Positions 55,269 through 64,000 of a DNA stretch of 64,000 nt are shown here, piece by piece. Origin of the DNA: Methanobacterium sp. GTDB lineage: Archaea > Methanobacteriota > Methanobacteria > Methanobacteriales > Methanobacteriaceae. A program made the translations under genes and the position numbers. Position 1 is the first letter of the stretch; each line of letters opens with the position of its first letter. The notes below the pieces were generated by a model. It saw only the letters and a list, made by a program, of their open reading frames with translations. It made no database searches and had not been told where the DNA came from. The DNA is taken from assembly GCF_016217785.1 (NCBI RefSeq), contig NZ_JACRGA010000027.1, forward strand, positions 62,001 to 126,000. Reading direction: 5' to 3'.

Positions 55269-55439
55269 ATGAAAGTGATATTCAAGGAAGGATTGGTGAT
55301 GTGTCGGGAGCATTATCACTGCCCGTATGAAAGCTGCAAACATTACTCCTGGCACCAGGAAAAAGAATCATGTAAGAGTCGAAGATGCCAAAAACTACGT
55401 CAAATGGTTAGCTGCACTAAAACACCGATTGAAAAATGA
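55269..55439 (+). CDS. 56-residue Cys/His-rich small protein
   Basis: ATG at 55269 to TGA at 55439. The sequence includes MCREHYHCPYESCKHYSWHQ and later C-x4-C with a further Cys near the end. There are six cysteines and four histidines in 56 residues, with basic residues (KSRRCQKLRQ), which suits a zinc-binding mini-protein. An internal ATG at 55299 preceded by GGTG would give a 46-residue form. No family recognised. Confidence 0.6.
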   Translation: MKVIFKEGLVMCREHYHCPYESCKHYSWHQEKESCKSRRCQKLRQMVSCTKTPIEK

Positions 55440-55580
55440 TATTCTTACTATTTAACGGTTAATATTTTTTATCTGTTAAAAAAATGTCTCAGGGCTTCTT
55501 TGTTTATTGACTATATAATAAATCTCAGAATCCCTATTAAAAGAATTAAACATAGATTTAACTAAATCGGACTGTGTTTT

Positions 55581-56672
55581 TTATACATGTCTGGGGTTTA
55601 TAAAGCCGGATCTTAACAGGTGATCAGCCAAGACCATTGCCATTGCAGATTCAGCCACAGGTGTGACCCTGGGACAGATGCATGGGTCGTGCCTGCCTTT
55701 TATCCTGATTTCGGTTTCCTCCCTTTTTTCCAGATCAACTGTTTTTTGAACAGTGCTGATAGAGGGGGTGGGTTTGACTGCCATTCTGGCCACTATAGGC
55801 ATACCATTGGATATTCCACCAATGATGCCCCCACTGGTGTTGGTGGTGGTTTTTATTTCTTTTCCTTCCAGGTAGTACTCATCATTGGTCACACTGGCTG
55901 TGGATTCTGCTAACTGAAATCCGAAACCAATCTCCACACCCTTCACTGATCCGATTCCCATGAGGGCCCGGGCCAGGTCTGCATCTAACTTGTCAAAAAC
56001 AGGTTCTCCCAGACCGGCAGGAACACCGAAGGCCAATGTTTCCACCACTCCCCCCACAGAGTCTCCTTTTTCTTTGGCTTCCAGGATCTTTCCCTCCATT
56101 AAGATTGCTGCCTTTTCATCAGCGCATCGAACCGGGTTCCCGGAAGCATATTCTTCAATAAGTCCATAGGCAACGTGGTTGGCCTTCACATCAGCTACCT
56201 GGGTTACATGGGAGACCACCTTAATCTCCACCAGTTCAAGGAGCTTTTTGGCAACAGCTCCACCAATCACATGACCAATGGTGGTTCGACCACTGCCTCT
56301 GCCACCTCCGCGGTAATCATAAAATCCGTACCGGGCAGTCCAGGTGTAGTCACCGTGACCGGGTCTTGGTTTATTTTTAAATGGTTCATAGACGGATGAA
56401 TCTGCATCCTTATTGTACACAACACCAGTTATGGGCGTGCCATCTGTTTTTCCCTGGAAAATCCCTGATAAAACTTCAACCTGGTCTGTTTCCCCCCTAG
56501 AGGTGGTTATTTTACTGGTTCCAGGTCGTCGCCTGTCTAACTCTGACTGTATATCCTCAACTGATAGTTCTAATCCTGCGGGGCAACCATCAATTACTGC
56601 ACCAAGGGCCCTCCCATGACTGCTTCCAAATGTGGTGACGGCGAAAAAATCACCGGTTGTATTTCCTGCCAT
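55581..56672 (-). CDS. aroC: Chorismate synthase
   Basis: 363 residues. The family signatures are clear: GSSHGRALGAVIDGCPAGL at the N-terminus, RPGHGDYTWTARYGFYDYRGGGRGSGRTT with the FMN-contacting Arg and His residues, and the C-terminal RHDPCICPRVTPVAESAMAMVLADHLL. It makes chorismate from EPSP using reduced FMN. Full length, single gene; no other shikimate gene is nearby. Confidence 0.97.
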   Translation of the reverse strand: MAGNTTGDFFAVTTFGSSHGRALGAVIDGCPAGLELSVEDIQSELDRRRPGTSKITTSRGETDQVEVLSGIFQGKTDGTPITGVVYNKDADSSVYEPFKNKPRPGHGDYTWTARYGFYDYRGGGRGSGRTTIGHVIGGAVAKKLLELVEIKVVSHVTQVADVKANHVAYGLIEEYASGNPVRCADEKAAILMEGKILEAKEKGDSVGGVVETLAFGVPAGLGEPVFDKLDADLARALMGIGSVKGVEIGFGFQLAESTASVTNDEYYLEGKEIKTTTNTSGGIIGGISNGMPIVARMAVKPTPSISTVQKTVDLEKREETEIRIKGRHDPCICPRVTPVAESAMAMVLADHLLRSGFINPRHV

Positions 56673-56877
56673 AAAGATGCATCCTCCTTAATAAACTAAC
56701 CATGTTTAGTTATAGTATTAAACCATGAATAATAATTACTTTAGTCTTTCTAAAATTCCTTTAGTTTTTCTTGAGTTTTAATTCCTAAAAATTAAATCAT
56801 TATTGCCATACTAATAAAACTTAATACCGTGCAAAACCATCTAATATTGGAAAATCATAAGAAGAGGTATTATTTAC

Positions 56878-57561
56878 ATGTCTCAGTTAAGGCGAATATT
56901 TAAAAAACTTTACCATCTTTACGGTCCCCAGGGATGGTGGCCTCTAATGAATTATGAAGGTAAAAATCCTACAAAAACAGGTTCCCTGCATGGTTATCAT
57001 CCACTTAATTACGATTTACCAGAAACTCCTGATGAGCAGTTTGAAATTATAGTGGGGACGATTTTAACCCAGAACACTGCCTGGACCTCAGCAGAAAAAG
57101 CACTGGAAAATCTGAAAAAACTGGATGCAATTCATCCGGAGAGGTTGCTGTTACTGGATGATGAACTACTAAAAAGTGCTGTACGTCCGGCAGGTTTTTT
57201 AAACCAGAAATCCGCTTATCTTAAAAACATAAGCCAGTTTTTTCAGTCACTGGAAGGCAGAACACCCAGCCGAAAGGAAGTTTTACAGGTTAAGGGCGTG
57301 GGAAATGAAACTGCCGATTCTATATTACTCTATGCCTATAAAAACCCCGAATTCGTGGTAGATGCCTATACCAAAAGGATTTTCAGCCATTTGGGATTGG
57401 TAAATGAAAAAATAAGTTATATGGACTTGAAAATGGTTTTTGAAAATAATCTGCCAGAAGATGTGCCGCTTTATCAGGAATATCATGCACTGATAGTAGA
57501 ACATGCCAAAAGATATTACCGTAACAAACCGTACAGTGAAATTTTAGATATAGGAAAATAG
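56878..57561 (+). CDS. HhH-GPD DNA glycosylase, MagIII-like, lacking iron-sulfur cluster
   Basis: 227 residues of the endonuclease III superfamily. The helix-hairpin-helix VKGVGNETADSILLYAY is followed by the catalytic Asp in FVVDAYTKR. Where endonuclease III has the lyase Lys (GRKTA), this protein has Glu (GNETA), so it should be a glycosylase only. It contains no cysteine, so the C-terminal [4Fe-4S] cluster is absent. Both traits are shared with MagIII, a 3-methyladenine glycosylase. Confidence 0.85.
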   Translation: MSQLRRIFKKLYHLYGPQGWWPLMNYEGKNPTKTGSLHGYHPLNYDLPETPDEQFEIIVGTILTQNTAWTSAEKALENLKKLDAIHPERLLLLDDELLKSAVRPAGFLNQKSAYLKNISQFFQSLEGRTPSRKEVLQVKGVGNETADSILLYAYKNPEFVVDAYTKRIFSHLGLVNEKISYMDLKMVFENNLPEDVPLYQEYHALIVEHAKRYYRNKPYSEILDIGK

Positions 57562-57676
57562 TGAACAAGCAGTGATACATAGATTATTAGAAGACTCAAT
57601 TTTATTATCGTAAATTTAAATTATCGTAGATTTGATTATTAACGTAGACTGCCCCGGTTGTGAATTTTCGGGGGGA

Positions 57677-58868
57677 TTAATCTTTTTCTAAGTAACCCAG
57701 CTTTTCCTGCTGTTTTTTAATTTTTTCCTCCAGAAGAGCGCTTTTAAATAGAATTTCCTCCTGTTTTTTCACACGCTCGGTGATATCAATGGAGAGAATA
57801 AATATTCCCTCAGAAACAGGATGAACTCTAAGTTCAAACCATCCTGCAGTGCCATCAGGGTAGGTAAATTTATTATCAAAGTGATGTGAACTGCGTTCTT
57901 TCATACAACGCCTCAGAACAGCAAATAAATCTGTATCCTCAATACCAGGATACATCTCCATCATGGTATGGTCCATCAGTTCTTCCTTTTTGAACCGCCC
58001 ATGTTTGGCAACAGCATCGTTGACATAAAGATAGCGCCAGTTGAAACCAATAACCTGACAACCCTCCACCATATTATCAAGAACACTGCGGTATTTCTCT
58101 TCACTTTTTTTAAGAGCTTTTTCAGTTTTTATTAGCTCAGTTATGTCCAAAAGGGATGCTACACTCTTTTTAGTGCCAGGAATCATACCGATATCCAAAT
58201 GAATATTTTTAACATCCCCTCTCCGGTCAATAAATCTAAAATCATAACCCAATGGTGCTGAACCCGGGTCAATTCTGCGTAAACGATGATATTCCTTCAT
58301 TCTTTCAAGATCATCTTTGTCCACAAACTTAGTCCAGCATTTCTTACCTTCAATTTCTTCACTCTTGTAACCACTCAAGTTTTCAAATTCCGTGTTAGCT
58401 AAAGAAATTATTGTATCTTCTTCAATGATTACAGTTGCCGTTCCTGTGTGTTCAAAAATTGCCTTATAATACGTTTCTGTTTCTTTAAATTCATTTTTTA
58501 TCGTATTTTTATAAATTTCAAGTTCAATAGCATATTTTAATTCTTTAACATCATAAGGTTTAATCAAATAGCGGTAAGGTTCTGTTAGACTAACTTTTTG
58601 AACTTTCACATCTTCAGAATGAAAAGTTAAAAATATGATCGGTATACTGAGCTTTTTTATTTCCTTGAGATCTTCAATATCTTTGGGATCTGTTCCCTCA
58701 CTTACATCCATCAAAATAAGATCTGGCCTTAAATCATGCACAAGGGTAATGATATCTTCCATAATCCCAGTACTATACGTAACAGAATAATCGAAGGATT
58801 TTAAAGTCTTTTTAGTGTCCAGTGTGGCTAAATCATCAGCCCACTAATAGGATTTTCACATCACCCAT
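57677..58868 (-). pseudogene. Receiver-PAS-PAS signalling protein with frameshift in the receiver start
   Basis: An intact frame runs from about 58762 to 57677 (361 residues): the later part of a receiver (phospho-Asp in PDLILMDVSEG, KPYDVKEL), a PAS at about 100-220, a second PAS at about 225-340, and a coiled-coil end. The missing start lies just upstream: ATG at 58868 reads MGDVKILLVG then TGA, while one base later (58837 onward) the frame gives DDLATLDTKKTLKSFDY. Removing the T at 58838 restores an ordinary receiver with an acidic pair. No output domain. Error, decay or recent mutation cannot be told apart here. Confidence 0.75.
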
Positions 58869-59277
58869 TACATAACCCCTATATAAAATATTGTTTGAAG
58901 TTTTATTTATAATGTGTATTTTGGGGGTTTAAGAAGTTACAAAGGGCTAATTTCACATTGAAAACTTTATTAATTTCATAATCCTATTTTTCAATACTAA
59001 TATTAATTTAATTAAAAAAAGACGAAACTTTGTGGATTGAATGATATTCAGGGCTAAAAATAAATAGGATATCCCTGAAATAAATATAATATTCCTCAAT
59101 ATATAATCATAGGAAATCTCACTAATTCGAACCCTGTGGAGTAGAATCAAAAGCATTATATTTCCATAAAGAATTCTATAAAAAGGGATAATCCTATTAA
59201 AACCCATTTCACCTGTTGAAACTGGATTAATTGGCAAAAATTTTCATATTAAACAAATTTATTTATATGGTGATAAT
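58869..59277. other. 409-bp noncoding region before hemB
   Basis: AT-rich with no convincing gene. A 94-codon open frame on the minus strand (59237-58953) is rejected because it has no ribosome site, low-complexity hydrophobic content and no known likeness. The hemB promoter is expected near the right end (AATTTATTTATATGG). Confidence 0.45.
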
Positions 59278-60261
59278 ATGCAATTTCCAACCCGTCGCAT
59301 GCGAAGACTAAGAAAAACCCCCCAGCTTAGGAAGATCCTCCAAGAAACAACTTTAAATGCTGAAGATTTTATTTATCCTTTGTTTATAAAGGAAGAATTG
59401 GAGGAGGGGGCAGGAGAACACATTGATACCATGCCGGGCCAGTACCGTTACAGCTTAGAAGACGCGGTGGAGGAAGCAAAGCGGCTGGAAAAGCTGGGCC
59501 TTCAATCAGTCCTGTTATTCGGAATGCCTGAAGAAAAGGATGAACTTGGAACATCAGCCTATGCCGCTGATGGGATAGTACAACAAACCGTCCGACGCTT
59601 AAAAGCAGAAACTGATCTGGTGGTTATCACCGATGTTTGCCTCTGTCAGTATACCACCCAAGGACACTGCGGAATAGTGGAAAACGGAGAGATCATCAAC
59701 GATGAAAGCCTGCGTTTACTTGCTAAAATTGCTTTAAGTCATGCTGAAGCCGGTGCAGACATAGTAGCCCCATCAGATATGATGGATGGTCGGGTGGAAG
59801 CCATTCGTGAAATGTTGGATGATGGGGGATTCCAGGATACACTGATTATGTCCTACGCTGCCAAATACGCATCAAGTTTCTACGCACCATTCCGGGATGC
59901 GGTTTGCTCGGCCCCATCATTTGGGGACCGCAGGACCCATCAGATGAACCCGGCCAACATTGAGGAAGCCCTTTTGGAGGTGGAATTAGACCTCAATGAA
60001 GGAGCAGATATTGTAATGATCAAACCAGCCATGGCATATCTGGACGTGATCCATCGAGTTAAAGAAGAGTTCAGAATGCCCACCGCTGCATACCAGGTTA
60101 GTGGAGAGTATTCCATGCTAAGAGCAGGAATTGAAGCCGAATACCTCACTAAAAATGCTATATATGAGTCATTATTATCCATTAAACGTGCTGGTGCTGA
60201 TCTCATTATATCCCACTTCACCCCTGACTTTCTGGAAGGAAAACTGGATGAGGACTGTTAA
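59278..60261 (+). CDS. hemB: Porphobilinogen synthase (delta-aminolevulinate dehydratase)
   Basis: 327 residues. The zinc site DVCLCQYTTQGHCG marks the Zn-dependent type. The two active-site lysines are in MSYAAKYASSFYAPFRDA and IVMIKPAMAYLDVI. It condenses two aminolevulinates to porphobilinogen; in methanogens the product feeds siroheme, cobamide and coenzyme F430. Single gene, the other heme-pathway genes are not in the window. Confidence 0.97.
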   Translation: MQFPTRRMRRLRKTPQLRKILQETTLNAEDFIYPLFIKEELEEGAGEHIDTMPGQYRYSLEDAVEEAKRLEKLGLQSVLLFGMPEEKDELGTSAYAADGIVQQTVRRLKAETDLVVITDVCLCQYTTQGHCGIVENGEIINDESLRLLAKIALSHAEAGADIVAPSDMMDGRVEAIREMLDDGGFQDTLIMSYAAKYASSFYAPFRDAVCSAPSFGDRRTHQMNPANIEEALLEVELDLNEGADIVMIKPAMAYLDVIHRVKEEFRMPTAAYQVSGEYSMLRAGIEAEYLTKNAIYESLLSIKRAGADLIISHFTPDFLEGKLDEDC

Positions 60262-60369
60262 CCAAGAAAGTATGGATTTTAAGTGTTGATTTTAATAGGC
60301 ACTGCACTACCACTATAAAAATCCACTTACCACCATAAAAATATAATTACACAATTGAGGTGAATCACC

Positions 60370-61362
60370 TTGCAATCCAGTTATGTTGCTAAATGCGCCC
60401 AAATAGCCTCAGTACTTGAGGTGAGCGGGCATCCTAAACCAGGTAACGTACACCGCACCCGGAACTTCCCAGATATGGTGTTTGAAGATTTTCTTCTCAG
60501 TGGAATTGCCATTGGCCAGACCATGGAAAAAGCTGCTGAAAGAGGGTTTAAATACAGATACAAGACTGAAAACTGGGATAAAATTGGGTTAGGTGAACTG
60601 ATCCTGGAGGCAGTAACAGAAACAGACCACTGGGTGGCTAACAACACCAATCTGGGTATTGTGATGTTACTTGCCCCTATTTCAGTGGTTGCCGGGATGT
60701 TTGATTTAAACGAATGTGAAACTGAAAATAACCGTGGGTTTGAAAGGAGAACTGAAGGGTTAAGTGAAATTTGGAATGGTTTTAGGGATAGAATTGACCA
60801 GATAATGAGAACTACCACTCCTGAAGATGCAGTTAACCTTTACAGAGCCATTAACATTGCTGATGCGGGAGGAATGGGCGAACAGGATGATCTGGATGTG
60901 GCTGCAGAAAGTTCCCTCCAGAAACTGCGGGATGAAGATGTTAACATGTTCAGTGTGCTGGAGATGTCCTCTAAGTGGGATAAGCTGTCATACGAACTCA
61001 CCCATAAAATGCCAGTTACATTCCAAACTGGATATCCTGTGTTTAAACAGGTTAAATCTGAATATGAAACCAACCAGGCCACGGTACAGACATTTCTAAC
61101 CATTTTGTCACAGGTTCCAGATACTCTCATTAGCCGGAAGTTCGGGGATGAAAAGGCATTGGAAGTTTCAGCCAATGCAAGGTCTATATTGGAAGAAGGT
61201 GGAATATTAACCATGAAGGGGATATCCATGGTGGAAAAATTCGACCAGGAACTGATTAGTAATGGTTTAAACCCAGGTACCACCGCAGATTTCACTGCTT
61301 CATCGATTATGGTGGCCTTTCTTGAAGGTTATAATGATTATAAAGCTAAACTTTCAAAATGA
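60370..61362 (+). CDS. Triphosphoribosyl-dephospho-CoA synthase-like protein (CitG/MdcB family)
   Basis: 330 residues from a TTG with AGGTGA 9 nt upstream. CitG-family motifs: ASVLEVSGHPKPGNVHRTRNFPDM near the N-terminus and GGILTMKGISMV near the C-terminus. In bacteria the enzyme makes the citrate or malonate decarboxylase prosthetic group, but no lyase or acyl-carrier gene is in view. Methanogens often have a free copy, and the role there is unknown. It follows hemB by 108 bp. Confidence 0.8.
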   Translation: MQSSYVAKCAQIASVLEVSGHPKPGNVHRTRNFPDMVFEDFLLSGIAIGQTMEKAAERGFKYRYKTENWDKIGLGELILEAVTETDHWVANNTNLGIVMLLAPISVVAGMFDLNECETENNRGFERRTEGLSEIWNGFRDRIDQIMRTTTPEDAVNLYRAINIADAGGMGEQDDLDVAAESSLQKLRDEDVNMFSVLEMSSKWDKLSYELTHKMPVTFQTGYPVFKQVKSEYETNQATVQTFLTILSQVPDTLISRKFGDEKALEVSANARSILEEGGILTMKGISMVEKFDQELISNGLNPGTTADFTASSIMVAFLEGYNDYKAKLSK

Positions 61363-61585
61363 TAAATGCAAATCCATTGAAAAATAGCAAATTCATTAAT
61401 ACAATCCATTGAAAATAATAATTCATTATAATACAGTTATATTCTCACCATGTAAAAAAAATCTTAAATAAAAATTCAATTCTAAATGAAAATAAACAAA
61501 ATAACATTATAATGAAAATAAAAATATCATCAGGTATAAACAATCAATATCAACCATTTAAATAACGATTACCGAGGTTTCAAAC

Positions 61586-63130
<1,545 letters not shown>

Positions 63131-63254
63131 TAAATAAAATCTGATGGAATAAGTAAAAATCAAAATAATAGGCTAAATCTAAGGAAATAAACTAATAAAC
63201 CTGGAAGTAAGTAAATTTTCAGGGAACAGTCTGTTATGGGGGCGAGGGAAATAA

Positions 63255-63920
63255 ATGATAAAAAAATACATTGCATTGGCGGCAATCGTTATTATCATGC
63301 TACTGGCCATTGTAATTAGCCTGGACATATTACCACCAAGTTCAATACCCCTGGATTCAGTGGAAGTAACAGAATATCAGGGCCAAAAATTATCCTCGGT
63401 TGATGACTTCCATGAAAACTCCATTAAAGGCCCCCAGTACGTGAATATTACTAGTTATCATCTGGAAGTAGATGGACTGGTGGCCAATCCCAAAAATTAC
63501 ACCTATGATCAGGTGAAGGATTTCCAGAGTTACCAGAAAGTGGTTAAACTTGACTGTGTGGAAGGATGGAGTGTGAATATACTCTGGCAGGGAGTGTTGG
63601 TAAAAGACATCCTGAATGAGGTGAAACCATTACCCACAGCAAACACCGTGATTTTTTACGCTTCTGACGGTTATTCCACCTCTTTTCCATTGGAATACCT
63701 TCAGAACAACCAGATATTAATGGCATATAAAATGAACAATGCCACTCTACCCCCAGAGAGGGGATTCCCCTTCCAGTTGGTGGCAGAGAGTAAATGGGGA
63801 TATAAGTGGATAAAATGGATCAACAGGATTGAACTATCTGATAATCCCAATTACCAAGGTTACTGGGAAAGCAGAGGTTATTCTCTAAGTGGTAATCTTA
63901 ATGATAGTTTTTTAAAATGA
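63255..63920 (+). CDS. Membrane-anchored molybdopterin-binding (SUOX-type) domain protein
   Basis: 221 residues. A helix at about 4-26 anchors the domain outside the cell. The rest fits the oxidoreductase molybdopterin-binding fold: LEVDGLVANPKNYTYDQV, the cofactor-Cys region KLDCVEGWSVNILWQGV, and ESKWGYKWIKWINRIEL. The Cys in LDCVEGW would bind molybdenum. MsrP-like proteins repair oxidised methionine, but the heme partner MsrQ is not seen. Only 80 bp remain to the window end, without further genes. Confidence 0.82.
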   Translation: MIKKYIALAAIVIIMLLAIVISLDILPPSSIPLDSVEVTEYQGQKLSSVDDFHENSIKGPQYVNITSYHLEVDGLVANPKNYTYDQVKDFQSYQKVVKLDCVEGWSVNILWQGVLVKDILNEVKPLPTANTVIFYASDGYSTSFPLEYLQNNQILMAYKMNNATLPPERGFPFQLVAESKWGYKWIKWINRIELSDNPNYQGYWESRGYSLSGNLNDSFLK

Positions 63921-64000
63921 TTAAAACCGTTTATTAAATTATTTGAGCAAATTAGAAGTAAATTTCTGGTTCATCACTGCAAATAAAAAAAAATCGCTAA

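Noticed and set aside
58953..59237. 94-codon minus-strand frame before hemB
   Set aside because: Hydrophobic low-complexity composition, no ribosome site, no recognised family; lies in AT-rich intergenic DNA.

Overview
The window looks like a mesophilic, pseudomurein-walled methanogen of the Methanobacteriales, probably Methanobacterium or a close relative. The sequence is AT-rich with short intergenic gaps and strong archaeal Shine-Dalgarno sites (GGAGG, AGGTGA). Pointers are: phosphopantothenate synthetase of the archaeal type, apgM, UPF0200/UPF0201, a DUF2121 connectase, MurT/GatD homologues, class III signal peptide pilins, MetOD1-like signalling domains, and a bacterial-type uvrABC set that is common in mesophilic methanogens. 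The placement is inference from gene content; no search was run.

Region 1 (1-8.2 kb) is the most interesting part. It holds a truncated MoaD/ThiS-like sulfur carrier (minus strand), two NifX-family cofactor proteins, a NifD-like/NifK-like pair, a NifH-like reductase, cysK, cysE and a cysteine-rich HTH regulator. The NifD-like and NifK-like proteins keep all six P-cluster cysteines and both FeMo-co ligands (Cys271, His446) but lack the residues matching NifD Gln191 and His195 that N2 reduction needs. Three promoters (carrier/nifX, nifD-like, cysK) share abutting copies of a 14-bp palindrome, ATAAC-N4-GTTAT, whose junction itself makes a TATA box. No NrpR-type GGAA-N6-TTCC operator was seen. 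Together this suggests a sulfur-responsive regulon around a nitrogenase-like reductase, perhaps acting on organic sulfur compounds like the bacterial methylthio-alkane reductase, and feeding cysteine synthesis. This is inference and needs testing.

Region 2 (8.2-26.1 kb) has a large DUF11-repeat surface protein, amino-acid genes (asnB, gatC-like, ACT protein, hom), apgM, murT/gatD-like genes, pyrG, a prepilin peptidase, a class III pilin, a DUF2101-like membrane protein, and a CoA-linked trio (phosphopantothenate synthetase, UPF0200, UPF0201).

Region 3 (26.2-35.5 kb) has dph6, then a six-gene minus-strand operon of pilin-like and exported proteins, with a divergent class III pilin and two small membrane or exported proteins. 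This, with the peptidase at 21.4 kb, looks like a type IV pilus-like surface system. An M42 peptidase follows.

Region 4 (35.6-50.8 kb) contains signalling and repair genes: a KaiC-like ATPase, a REC-PAS-MetOD1 protein, uvrC, a DUF169 gene, divergent uvrB and uvrA with a perfect 23-bp palindrome upstream of uvrB, and a four-gene two-component island (kinase, receiver, REC-PAS-PAS-kinase, REC-MetOD1).

Region 5 (50.9-64 kb) contains a DUF362 protein, a connectase homologue, a frameshifted metallo-beta-lactamase gene, tRNA-Thr(CGT), a small membrane-protein pair, an unlisted 56-residue Cys/His-rich protein, aroC, a MagIII-like glycosylase, a frameshifted REC-PAS-PAS gene, hemB, a CitG-like gene, pheS and a membrane-anchored molybdopterin-domain protein. 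No rRNA, CRISPR array, transposase or prophage was seen.
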